A DNA stretch of 6,032 nucleotides from Pyrodictiaceae archaeon (GCA_015520245.1 WAQM01000181.1:1-6032), one strand, 5' to 3'; shown: positions 1-5,803, numbered from the stretch's first letter. Notes: generated from the letters alone by a model not told the origin. Program-made: numbers and translations.

Positions 1-1132
1 TCACGCCCCTCATGAGGGCTATGAAGTATTTCGTGTTTATCACGCTCTGGACCGCGGCCTCGCGGAGGCCCTCGGGGCCTAGGGCTGCTATGTACAGGTA
101 GGCCTTGATCAGCGGGATCACGTTGCCGTAGAAGGCCCTGACCCTGCCTATGCACCTCTCGCACCGGTAGTCCCAGTAGTAGCGCCTGCCGTCGTACTCG
201 ATGAGCGGGCGCGGCAGGTAGTCCACGAGCTCGCCCTTGGCGCACACGACGCCCGCGCCGGGGCCGCCGCCCCCGTGAGGCGCCGAGAAGGTCTTGTGGA
301 TGTTCAGGTGGACTATGTCGAACCCCATGTCGCCCGGCCTGACGATGCCCATGATGCCGTTCAGGTTCGCGCCGTCGTAGTACAGGAGGCCGCCGGCCGA
401 GTGCACGACGTCGGCGATCTCGAGTATCCTGTCCTCGAACACCCCGAGCGTGTTCGGATTGGTCAGCATCAGCCCCGCGGTGCGCGGCCCGACCGCCGCC
501 CTGAGCGCCTCAAGGTCCACCGTACCCCGCTCCGACGTCGGTATCTTCACGACCTTGAAGCCCGCCATGGCCGCGCTCGCGGGGTTGGTCCCGTGCGCCG
601 AGTCGGGGACGAGCATCTCGTCGCGCTGGGCCTGCCCCCGGTCGCGGTGGTACTTGGCTATCATCAGCGCCCCCGCGAGCTCGCCGGCCGCGCCGGCCGG
701 GGGCTGCAGGCTGCACCTGTCCATCCCCGTGAGCTCGGCCAGCCAGCGCTCCAGCTTGTACAGCATCTCGAGGAGCCCCTGCACGGTCTCCTCGTCCTGG
801 TACGGGTGGAGCATCGATAGCCTGACGTCGGACGCCAGAAGCTCGTTTATCTTGGGGTTGTACTTCATCGTGCACGAGCCAAGCGGCACCGGGCCCACGT
901 CGACTCCGTAGCTCATCTGCGAGAGCCTCACGAAGTGTCTGACCACGTCCACCTCGCTGAGGTCCGGTATGCGTAGCTCCTCCCTCAGCAGGCCGGCGAG
1001 CCTGTCCTCGGGCCTCCCCACGAGCCTCTCCAGCTCCGCGGCCTCGTGCGCGTAGGGCACCAGCACACCGCGCCCCGTGTCCGGGTACTCGAGTATGACG
1101 GGCTCGGGCCACCTAGCTTGACGCCACTCCAA
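1..1132 (-). CDS. gcvPB: Glycine dehydrogenase (decarboxylating) subunit 2, GcvPB, C-terminus cut by window edge
   Basis: PLP-carrying beta subunit of the P-protein of the glycine cleavage system; it decarboxylates glycine and passes the aminomethyl group to lipoyl-GcvH. The 377 codons present show GSCTMKYNP (residues 85-93), HGTNPASA (from His180), DGANLNG (from Asp253) and HKTFSAPHGGGGPGAG with the PLP lysine at Lys280. The frame is open and intact to the left edge, ending in KYFIALMRGV; family members run to roughly 470-500 residues, so about a quarter is missing. I chose the TTG at 1132 because it gives MEWRQARWPEP, like the usual archaeal MxWRQAxW start, and GGTGAGG lies 3 bases upstream (1142-1136). 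This makes a 20-base overlap with gcvPA, so the two are probably co-translated. Odd point: a Cys324-x-x-Cys327 pair sits just before IGRVRAFYGN. Confidence 0.95.
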   Translation of the reverse strand, partial: MEWRQARWPEPVILEYPDTGRGVLVPYAHEAAELERLVGRPEDRLAGLLREELRIPDLSEVDVVRHFVRLSQMSYGVDVGPVPLGSCTMKYNPKINELLASDVRLSMLHPYQDEETVQGLLEMLYKLERWLAELTGMDRCSLQPPAGAAGELAGALMIAKYHRDRGQAQRDEMLVPDSAHGTNPASAAMAGFKVVKIPTSERGTVDLEALRAAVGPRTAGLMLTNPNTLGVFEDRILEIADVVHSAGGLLYYDGANLNGIMGIVRPGDMGFDIVHLNIHKTFSAPHGGGGPGAGVVCAKGELVDYLPRPLIEYDGRRYYWDYRCERCIGRVRAFYGNVIPLIKAYLYIAALGPEGLREAAVQSVINTKYFIALMRGV

Positions 1133-2513
1133 GGGCCTCACCCACGAGCTCGACCAGGAGGTCTATGTGCCTACGGCTGTGGAGCTCGGTTACACAGAAG
1201 AGCGCGGCGTTGCGGAGGAAGTCGAAGCGCCCGTCGAGCGGTAGGCCCCCGAGGACGCCGCGCGACAGAAGGTGCCTGTGGATCTCGCGGTAGCTGCGGG
1301 GGAACACCGCCACGAACTCCTTGAAGAACTCCTGGTCGAAGGCGGGCGCCCTAACCCCGTCCAGCTCCGACAGCCTCCTCGCGGCGTAGTGGCTCTTGAG
1401 CCAGATCATGCGCGCCAGCTCCCGGAGGCCGGACCTGCCCAGCAGGGCCACGTATGCCGCCGCGGCCACTGCCATGAGCGCCTCGTTGGTCGTTATGTTT
1501 GACGTCGCCTTCTCCCTCTTTATGTGCTGCTCCCTCGTCTGCAGCACCATCATGAAGCCGTGAGACCTGCCGTCGACCGTCCTGGTGAGGCCTATCAGGC
1601 GGCCCGGCAGCTGGCGGACGAGCTTTCTATCCCACCTGACGCCGAAGATGCCGAGCAGCGGGCCCCCGTAGTTCATGCCGAGGCCCAGCGGCTGGCCCTC
1701 GCCCACGACCACGTCGGCGCCGTACTCGCCAGGGGGCTTGAGGAGGGCGAGGCTGAGCGGCTCGACCCCCACCACGTAGAGGGCGCCGTGCTTGTGCACG
1801 AGGTCCGCTAGGCCGAAGGCCTCGCGGTCTATGAAACCCAGGTAGCTCGGCACCTCGACATACACGGCAGCCACGTCGTTGCTCGAGAGCTTGCGCTCCA
1901 GGTCGCCCACGTCTATGCTCCCGGTCTCGCGATCGAAGCCAACCCGCTCCACCCTGACGCCCTTGCCGTAGAGCCAGGTGCGGAGCACCTCGAGGTGCTC
2001 CGGGTTCATCGTCGACGGCACGAGGATCCTCCTGCGCCGCGTGACCCTCACGGCCATCAGCGCCGCCTCGGCCACCGCCGTGCTACCGTCGTACATCGAC
2101 GCGTTAACCACGTCCATCCCGGTCAGCTCGGCCATCAAGCTCTGGTACTCGTAGAGCGCCTGGAGAAGGCCCTGGTTGATCTCGGGCTGGTAGGGCGTGT
2201 AGGCCGTGAGGAACTCGAGCCTCGAGACTATGTAGCGGACCGCAGCCGGGACGAAGTGGGGGCACACGCCGCCCCCCATGAAGGGGGGCGGGTCCACGAA
2301 CACCCTCACGCCGGACATGTGCTTCTCGAAGAGCAGCTGCAGCTCCCACTCGGACAGCATCCTGCCGTAGCCTACGTCGGGCGGCCTCTCTAGCACGAGC
2401 TCCCTCGGCACGTCGCGGTAGAGCTCCATGGGGTCCTTGATGCCTATGCGCTCGAGCATCTCCTTGCGGTCACGCTCGTTCCAGGCCGGGATCCACGGGT
2501 GCCCCTTAGCCAA
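1113..2513 (-). CDS. gcvPA: Glycine dehydrogenase (decarboxylating) subunit 1, GcvPA
   Basis: Alpha subunit of the two-subunit P-protein found in archaea and many bacteria; it forms an alpha2-beta2 enzyme with GcvPB and, as known for the family, carries no PLP lysine. Visible family signatures in order: HPWIP near the N-terminus, a glycine-rich PPFMGGGV turn, YTPYQPEINQG, NASMYDGSTAVAEAALMA, the PLP-domain-like YGADVVVGEGQPLG and NYGGPLLG segments, and LQTREQHIKREKATSNI. Length is about 466 residues, normal for the family. I prefer the TTG at 2513 because GGAGG (2524-2520) lies 6 bases upstream; the in-frame GTG at 2519 abuts that site with no spacer and would add two residues. The end overlaps gcvPB by 20 bases. 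A weak AT-rich patch at 2551-2560 could be the promoter, but it is not a convincing TATA box. Lipoyl-carrier and aminomethyltransferase genes are not in the window. Confidence 0.96.
   Translation of the reverse strand: MAKGHPWIPAWNERDRKEMLERIGIKDPMELYRDVPRELVLERPPDVGYGRMLSEWELQLLFEKHMSGVRVFVDPPPFMGGGVCPHFVPAAVRYIVSRLEFLTAYTPYQPEINQGLLQALYEYQSLMAELTGMDVVNASMYDGSTAVAEAALMAVRVTRRRRILVPSTMNPEHLEVLRTWLYGKGVRVERVGFDRETGSIDVGDLERKLSSNDVAAVYVEVPSYLGFIDREAFGLADLVHKHGALYVVGVEPLSLALLKPPGEYGADVVVGEGQPLGLGMNYGGPLLGIFGVRWDRKLVRQLPGRLIGLTRTVDGRSHGFMMVLQTREQHIKREKATSNITTNEALMAVAAAAYVALLGRSGLRELARMIWLKSHYAARRLSELDGVRAPAFDQEFFKEFVAVFPRSYREIHRHLLSRGVLGGLPLDGRFDFLRNAALFCVTELHSRRHIDLLVELVGEALGVASS
1136..1142 (-). 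promoter_or_regulatory. Ribosome-binding site for gcvPB inside gcvPA
   Basis: GGTGAGG on the minus strand ends 3 bases before the TTG at 1132 and lies within the last codons of gcvPA. It supports a start overlapping the upstream gene by 20 bases. Confidence 0.65.
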
Positions 2514-2519
2514 GGCCAC

Positions 2520-2524
2520 CCTCC
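2520..2524 (-). promoter_or_regulatory. Ribosome-binding site deciding the gcvPA start
   Basis: GGAGG on the minus strand, complementary to the archaeal 16S 3' end. It is 6 bases from the TTG at 2513 but directly touches the GTG at 2519, so it favours the TTG. Confidence 0.65.
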
Positions 2525-2601
2525 GGGCACCCTGCGGTCGCCGCGAGAGAGCTTAGAGGCTAGCCCGGGGGGCTGGTGGCGGGGCGGTGAGGAGAGTCAT
2601 G

Positions 2602-2628
2602 CCAGGGCGAGCCGTGAGCGCGCCCTGG
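2602..2628. repeat. 8-bp GC-rich inverted repeat between gcvPA and tRNA-Thr
   Basis: CCAGGGCG at 2602-2609 and CGCCCTGG at 2621-2628 are perfect inverted copies around an 11-base loop. It lies past the 3' end of tRNA-Thr and upstream of gcvPA, both on the minus strand, so it could end the tRNA transcript or fold in a leader. There is no T-rich tract, so it is not a typical archaeal terminator. I see no other gene between 2525 and 2664. Confidence 0.4.
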
Positions 2629-2664
2629 GGTAGCCGAGCCCCCCGCGGTATCGGAGGGGAGGAG

Positions 2665-2755
2665 TGGAGCCGCCGGCGGGATTTGAACCCGCGACCACCG
2701 GCTCTCCCGGCCGCGCTTACGAGGCCGGCGCTCTGCCGGGCTGAGCTACGGCGGC
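2665..2755 (-). tRNA. tRNA-Thr(CGT) with a 14-base intron and encoded CCA
   Basis: The transcript begins GCCGCCG and ends CGGCGGC plus T73 and CCA (2667-2665). The D-stem is GCTC/GAGC and the T-arm is GCGGG-TTCAAAT-CCCGC. The anticodon stem is CCGGC (2728-2724) with GCCGG (2702-2698) and the variable region is TGGTC. The loop reads CTCGTA, an intron, then A, which places anticodon CGT at 2721-2719, reading the threonine codon ACG. All cloverleaf stems are fully paired once the 14-base intron is removed. CCA is encoded in the genome. Its minus-strand promoter is probably at 2784-2796. Confidence 0.95.
2704..2717 (-). other. 14-base tRNA intron at position 37/38
   Basis: The intron is AGCGCGGCCGGGAG. 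Folded with the exons it gives a bulge-helix-bulge, the substrate of archaeal splicing endonuclease. The anticodon stem CCGGC/GCCGG is followed by a 3-base bulge AG|A on the 3' side. The central 4-bp helix is CTCG/CGGG, with one T-G pair. A 3-base bulge TA|A follows on the 5' side, then a 2-bp GC/GC inner helix with a GCG loop. Both cuts fall after the second bulge base, and removal restores a 7-base anticodon loop. This is a very small intron. Confidence 0.85.
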
Positions 2756-2783
2756 ACCGTAGCGTGCAGCCGGGCGCGGGCGG

Positions 2784-2796
2784 GTTTTAGCGTTTC
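2784..2796 (-). promoter_or_regulatory. Probable promoter of tRNA-Thr (TATA-like with purine-rich BRE)
   Basis: On the minus strand CTAAAAC (2790-2784) is preceded by GAAACG (2796-2791), matching a purine-rich BRE plus an A/T core in an otherwise very GC-rich setting. The centre lies about 32 bases before the tRNA 5' end, which would give a leader of around 5 to 8 bases. Confidence 0.5.
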
Positions 2797-2799
2797 GTT

Positions 2800-2990
2800 C
2801 GGCCGATGACGAGGCGCGCAGGCCTAGGGGACCGCGGGGATGATCGGAGCCCGACTCCGCTGAGGGTCAGCGCTCAGCTCGACTCTTCACGGGCCCTCGC
2901 ACTAGGACGCCCTCCTCAGCGCCGGCGCTCGGCGTGGGGTTCGCGCTCACCGGGCCTCGGGCCCGGCTTCCTCGTCACCCCGGGCGGTCG
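2800..2990. other. Gene-free GC-rich spacer with several inverted repeats
   Basis: No reading frame here looks like a protein. It contains GCTGA-GGG-TCAGC (2859-2871), the palindrome AGCGCCGGCGCT (2918-2929) and a 7-bp hairpin at 2950-2966. An ATGACGA (2806-2812) followed by CTGA (2860-2863) loosely mimics box C and box D, but the internal boxes are poor. It lies between the end of a minus-strand operon and the tRNA-Thr promoter, so part of it is a 3' untranslated region. Confidence 0.45.
2950..2966 (-). terminator. Possible termination hairpin after the small-protein operon
   Basis: CCGGGCC and GGCCCGG flank a TCG loop, a perfect 7-bp stem 24 bases beyond the stop codon of the 2991-3446 gene. 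No T tract follows on the minus strand, so its role in termination is inferred from position only. Confidence 0.3.
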
Positions 2991-3446
2991 CTACTCCGCC
3001 TCGGCCCCGGCCGCTGTAAGGCTTACCGCGGGGAGCCGGATCACGAGCAGATCGTAGAGCTTGCCGGCCAGGTCGGCCAGCCTCTCCCTGGCCGGCCGGT
3101 CCGACGAGAGGGCGTCGGCCACCTCCTCCAGGATCGAGAGGAGCTCGTTGAACGCCTCCTCCGCTAGCTTGTTGAGGGTAACCTGGAGCTCGCCTATGGT
3201 CCCCACGAGGGTGTAGCGCAGCGACAGTATGGGCCTAAGCTTGTCGGGCGCCTCGCTCAGCAGGTCGCCCAGGATCTTCAGCACGTTATCGCGCTTCACG
3301 TGGCCGATCGCCGACACCACCATACCCACGTAGGCTAGGTTGTCTATGTTAAGGAGGGGGTTGGCGCGCAGCTCGTCGACCATGACGCGTATGAAGTTGC
3401 CCACCTCCTCGGCCCTGAGGCCGTAGTAGCCGCCGCACCCGGCCAC
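2991..3446 (-). CDS. Uncharacterised helical protein, 151 residues
   Basis: I do not recognise this protein. It starts with GTG (3446) behind GGTGA (3457-3453) at 6 bases; that site overlaps the stop codon of the upstream gene. The protein is predicted almost wholly alpha-helical: a short Gly/Tyr-rich N-terminus (MAGCGGYYGLRAEEV), then amphipathic helices at about residues 11-28, 37-50, 54-68, 70-98 and 98-138, and a small Ala-rich tail. There is no signal peptide, membrane segment or cysteine metal motif. Codon choice (AAG, AGG, CTC, GAG) matches the surrounding genes. It is the second gene of a two-gene operon with the 90-residue protein, 6 bases apart, suggesting that they work together or bind each other. 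It may be a small soluble adaptor or complex subunit; this is a guess. Confidence 0.8.
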   Translation of the reverse strand: MAGCGGYYGLRAEEVGNFIRVMVDELRANPLLNIDNLAYVGMVVSAIGHVKRDNVLKILGDLLSEAPDKLRPILSLRYTLVGTIGELQVTLNKLAEEAFNELLSILEEVADALSSDRPARERLADLAGKLYDLLVIRLPAVSLTAAGAEAE

Positions 3447-3452
3447 GGGGCG

Positions 3453-3725
3453 TCACCTGCGCTGGCCCCACCTGGGGCGTGCTTTAGCCCTACCCATGTA
3501 GGCGAGCCGGTAGGCCGTGCTCAGCCGCGCCAGCATTCGCTTGAGCTCGTAGAGCTCCTCCTCGATGTCCTCGTACACGCCCTCGTCCATCGCCCTCACC
3601 TCGACAACGATTATCCTCTCGGCTAGCGCCCTCAGCTCCTCGTAGCTCCCGGCCACCGCCACCGCCTCCAGCCTCCTCTTTATCCTCGTTATCTCCGCTC
3701 TCAGCACGAGCAGCTGCTCCCGCAT
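3453..3725 (-). CDS. Uncharacterised small charged helical protein, 90 residues
   Basis: I do not recognise this protein. It starts with ATG at 3725; GAGG (3736-3733) 7 bases upstream is a weak ribosome-binding site. Residues 1-20 (MREQLLVLRAEITRIKRRLE) and about 50-75 (EDIEEELYELKRMLARLST) form charged heptad-like helices that could make a coiled-coil hairpin, with a helix around 27-45 between them. The last 12 residues are strongly basic (GRAKARPRWGQRR), suitable for nucleic-acid or acidic-surface contact. There is no membrane segment. It is first in a minus-strand operon with the 151-residue protein and is probably transcribed from the TATA element at 3764-3771. A function cannot be assigned from sequence. 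Confidence 0.8.
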   Translation of the reverse strand: MREQLLVLRAEITRIKRRLEAVAVAGSYEELRALAERIIVVEVRAMDEGVYEDIEEELYELKRMLARLSTAYRLAYMGRAKARPRWGQRR

Positions 3726-3763
3726 GTGGCGGCCTCGGCCCGGGGCGAGCGGGGCCGCCTACC

Positions 3764-3771
3764 CTTTTATA
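3764..3771. promoter_or_regulatory. TATA element in the divergent spacer
   Basis: The plus strand reads CTTTTATA and the minus strand TATAAAAG, the only A/T patch in a 53-base spacer between divergent genes. For the minus-strand operon it lies about 40 bases before the ATG at 3725, giving a leader of about 15 to 20 bases. On the plus strand it would place the transcript start near 3793-3795, downstream of the ATG at 3779. Neither side has a clear purine-rich BRE, so direction is uncertain and it may serve both. Confidence 0.5.
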
Positions 3772-3778
3772 GAGTCGC

Positions 3779-4564
3779 ATGCTCCGCGCCAGCTCCTGGT
3801 GCGGGCCGGTGGGGGAGCAGCTGAGGCTGCTGGTCGCCAGCCAGGCCTCCATAGCCCTCTTCGCCTTGGTGCTGACCTACGCACCCCACCTCTACCTCGT
3901 CGTCATCCTCGCCTACATCCTCGGGATGGCCTGGCTCACCGCTGTCGCCCAGCGCAGGTTCGGCCGGGGCGCGAAGCTCGACGACGTCCTCAGCGCTCGT
4001 AGGCTCTTCGAGGAGTCAAGGGCCATGGACGTGGCCGTCCAGGACGAGGAGCTCGCTCGGGAGCTAAGCGGGCAGCTCAGACTGCTCGCCTCGAGCCTGG
4101 TGGGCCTCGGCGCCGCCATAGCCGCCTTCGCGGCGATCTCGGCCGTCCGCGACCAGCTGGTGGCCGTGCTCGCGGGGTTCACCGGCAGTGAGGGGCTGGC
4201 CCGGTTCCTGTACTGGGTGCTGGTCTTCGAGGCGCTGTTCGGCGTCTCTAGGCTCGCCGTGAAGCTCGCCGGGGGCCGCAGGCAGCAGTCCCAGCCCCCC
4301 TTCATACCGTCGAGGTACGTCGTGACGGAGAAGGGCATAGCGGTGCCCGGCGTGCTGGGCGTCGCCGTCGCCTTCCCCCTCCCTGAGGGCTACAGCGTGC
4401 GCGTCGACGAGAGGAGGAGGTTCGTCGAGATCGCGGACGGGAGGGGGCGCAGGTTGAGGCTGTACACGCGGAACCCGCGGCGGCTGTACGAGCTCATAGT
4501 GAGGCTTAATAGGCGCGCTCCGGCCTCGAGAGCTCCAGAGCGCAGGGAGGGTCGGGGACCATAA
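3779..4564 (+). CDS. Predicted membrane protein resembling archaeal DUF2208 family
   Basis: Function unknown. Up to 261 residues with four hydrophobic segments: about 17-34, 37-57, 102-122 and 142-163. A charged loop (58-100) separates the pairs. The C-terminus is soluble (about 175-245: PSRYVVTEKGIAVPG, then FPLPEGYSVRVDERRRFVEI, ending in a basic helix) and probably folds as a small beta-rich domain. Layout and the YVVTEKGI segment recall DUF2208 membrane proteins of Thermoproteota; this is from memory, not a search. The ATG at 3779 has no ribosome-binding site and would lie upstream of the transcript start implied by the TATA element. The in-frame GTG at 3809, with GGTG 7 bases before it, is a good alternative (251 residues). 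Its stop (4562-4564) overlaps the apparent beginning of taw1, so both are probably one transcript. Confidence 0.82.
   Translation: MLRASSWCGPVGEQLRLLVASQASIALFALVLTYAPHLYLVVILAYILGMAWLTAVAQRRFGRGAKLDDVLSARRLFEESRAMDVAVQDEELARELSGQLRLLASSLVGLGAAIAAFAAISAVRDQLVAVLAGFTGSEGLARFLYWVLVFEALFGVSRLAVKLAGGRRQQSQPPFIPSRYVVTEKGIAVPGVLGVAVAFPLPEGYSVRVDERRRFVEIADGRGRRLRLYTRNPRRLYELIVRLNRRAPASRAPERREGRGP
4546..4550 (+). promoter_or_regulatory. Candidate ribosome-binding site for a taw1 start at ATA 4561
   Basis: GGAGG within GGGAGGG lies 10 bases before the ATA at 4561, inside the last codons of the membrane-protein gene. No comparable site precedes the GTG at 4660, where the nearest match is an AGGA 12 bases away. 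Confidence 0.4.
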
Positions 4565-4659
4565 CCCTTAGCCCCATACCGGGCTTCAGGACCGTTAAGG
4601 GCAAGAGGTGGAAGCTCAAGATACAGGACTTCCCCGAGCCCTACAGGACCGTCTACCGC
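4561..4659 (+). other. Probable N-terminal extension of taw1 without a canonical start codon
   Basis: The taw1 frame is open upstream of its first GTG to a TAG at 4510-4512, yet contains no ATG, GTG or TTG. The stretch from about 4582 (GFRTVKGKRWKLKIQDFPEP) has the codon usage of a real gene. Residues PEPYRTVYR before the GTG continue the first helix, like the PEEIYKILRKQ start of Methanocaldococcus TYW1. The ATA at 4561 forms ATAA with the previous stop, which is ATGA with one base changed, and has GGAGG upstream. An unusual ATA start or a sequence error is inferred. Confidence 0.6.
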
Positions 4660-5673
4660 GTGCTCCAGAAGCAGGGCTACATCATCGTCGGCCGCCACAG
4701 CGTTGTGAAGAAGTGCCACTGGACCCACGCAGCCCTCGTCGAGAGGAGGTTCTGCTACAAGTGCAAGTTCTACGGCATCGCCAGCCACCGCTGCGTCCAG
4801 ATGAGCCCCATGGCCCTCTGGTGCTGGAACGCCTGCCTGCACTGCTGGAGGCTGAGGCCCACCGACACGCTCAAGTGGGACGAGCTGAGGGTACCATGGG
4901 TTGACGACCCCGAGCTCATAGCCGAGGGCAGCATCGAGGCCCACAGAGAGCTCGTGGCGAGCTACAAGGCGCACCCGCGCGTTGACAGGAGGATGCTGGA
5001 GGAGGCGATGAGGCCGAAGCACGTGGCGATCAGCCTGACCGGCGAGCCCGTCCTCTACCCGCGGCTGGGCGAGCTGATAAAGGAGTACCACAAGCGGGGG
5101 CTCACGACGTTCCTGGTGACGAGGGGGGTCAGGCCGGACGTCCTCGCGAACCTCGAGGAGGAGCCGACACAGCTGTACGTGAGCATCGAGGCCTGGGACA
5201 GGAGGAGCTACAACGAGTTCGACAGGCCGCTCGTGCCGCGGGCCTGGGAGCTGACGCTCAAAACGCTCGAGATCCTGCCCTCGTTCTCGAGCCCCACGAC
5301 CATAAGGATAACGCTCGTCAGGAGCTTCAACATGCACGACACGGCCATCAGGGCCTGGGCGAAGATGATCGAGCTAGCGCAGCCCACCTACGTTGAGGTC
5401 AAGGCCTACATGTACGTCGGGGCGTCCAGGCAGAGGCTCAGACCCGACGACATGCCGCGCCACAGCGAGGTCCTGGAGGTGGCGCGGAAGCTCGCCGAGC
5501 TCACAGGGTACGAGGTCGTGTCCCAGCAGGTGGAGAGCCGCGTCGTCCTCCTCTCCTCGATAGGGAGGCCCGTGAGGGTGGGCGACGGCTGCCCCAACAT
5601 GCTGGACAAGCCTGACTCCAGGCTCGAGGCCCCGGAGGACCTCGAGTACCGGATGGCCAGCGAAGCCTACTAA
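4660..5673 (+). CDS. taw1: 4-demethylwyosine synthase, Taw1/TYW1 (radical SAM)
   Basis: It converts m1G37 of tRNA-Phe to 4-demethylwyosine (imG-14) using pyruvate, S-adenosylmethionine and two iron-sulphur clusters, the tricyclic-ring-forming step of wyosine synthesis. Counting from the GTG at 4660, the radical-SAM motif CX3CX2C is Cys55, Cys59, Cys62. Cys19, Cys32 and Cys45, spaced 13 and 13, match the second-cluster cysteines 26, 39 and 52 of the M. jannaschii enzyme. SLTGEPVLYP (125-134), PTQLYVSIEAWD, RITLVRSFNM and VEVKAYMYVGASRQRL follow family order. The constant offset of 7 shows that this GTG start is too short; the real one probably lies upstream, perhaps at ATA 4561. The extra Cys35 and TRG (154-156), where the family usually has TNG, are unusual. 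Length is 337 residues (about 370 with the extension). It follows the membrane-protein gene in the same transcript. Confidence 0.95.
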   Translation: MLQKQGYIIVGRHSVVKKCHWTHAALVERRFCYKCKFYGIASHRCVQMSPMALWCWNACLHCWRLRPTDTLKWDELRVPWVDDPELIAEGSIEAHRELVASYKAHPRVDRRMLEEAMRPKHVAISLTGEPVLYPRLGELIKEYHKRGLTTFLVTRGVRPDVLANLEEEPTQLYVSIEAWDRRSYNEFDRPLVPRAWELTLKTLEILPSFSSPTTIRITLVRSFNMHDTAIRAWAKMIELAQPTYVEVKAYMYVGASRQRLRPDDMPRHSEVLEVARKLAELTGYEVVSQQVESRVVLLSSIGRPVRVGDGCPNMLDKPDSRLEAPEDLEYRMASEAY

Positions 5674-5677
5674 GGCG

Positions 5678-5701
5678 GCCCGGGCGGCGGCTCCGCCGGG
5701 C
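5678..5701 (+). terminator. Possible termination hairpin after taw1
   Basis: GCCCG (5678-5682) pairs with CGGGC (5697-5701), and GCGG (5684-5687) with CCGC (5693-5696), leaving a one-base bulge and a 5-base loop. It begins 4 bases after the taw1 stop. No T-rich run follows, so termination is inferred from place and stem alone. Confidence 0.35.
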
Positions 5702-5714
5702 GGATGAGGAGTAC

Positions 5715-5803
5715 ACACCCTTGACCGAGCGGTGACGTGAGTGGCCAGGGCCGACGCGCCACGGCCACGGCAGTGATGAACCAACACCTAGAGGAGCGGT
5801 GAC
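5715..5803 (+). repeat. Imperfect direct repeat sharing GAGCGGTGAC
   Basis: GAGCGGTGAC occurs at 5727-5736 and 5794-5803, 67 bases apart. Each copy is preceded by a related segment: CACACCCTTGACC in the first, AACACCTAGAG in the second. Both read as ACACC, then CTNGA, then GAGCGGTGAC, the order of a D' box followed by a C' box. Confidence 0.5.

Noticed and set aside
510..1112. Minus-strand 200-residue frame starting just after the gcvPA stop
   Set aside because: It is a shifted frame of gcvPB. The true frame carries all GcvPB motifs, while this one is Arg/Gly/Ala-rich without any.
2587..2790. Plus-strand open frame of 67 residues containing RRRDLNPRPP
   Set aside because: It is the antisense reading of the tRNA-Thr T-arm, a well-known false protein produced by tRNA genes.
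4390..5337. Long minus-strand frame of 315 residues opposite taw1
   Set aside because: High GC content removes stop codons on the opposite strand; the plus frame carries the complete radical-SAM signature, and this one has no recognisable domain.
5777..5803. Eight-codon micro-frame MNQHLEER inside the repeat region
   Set aside because: It has no ribosome-binding site, and the same stretch is better explained by the C/D-like repeat; chance is likely at this length.
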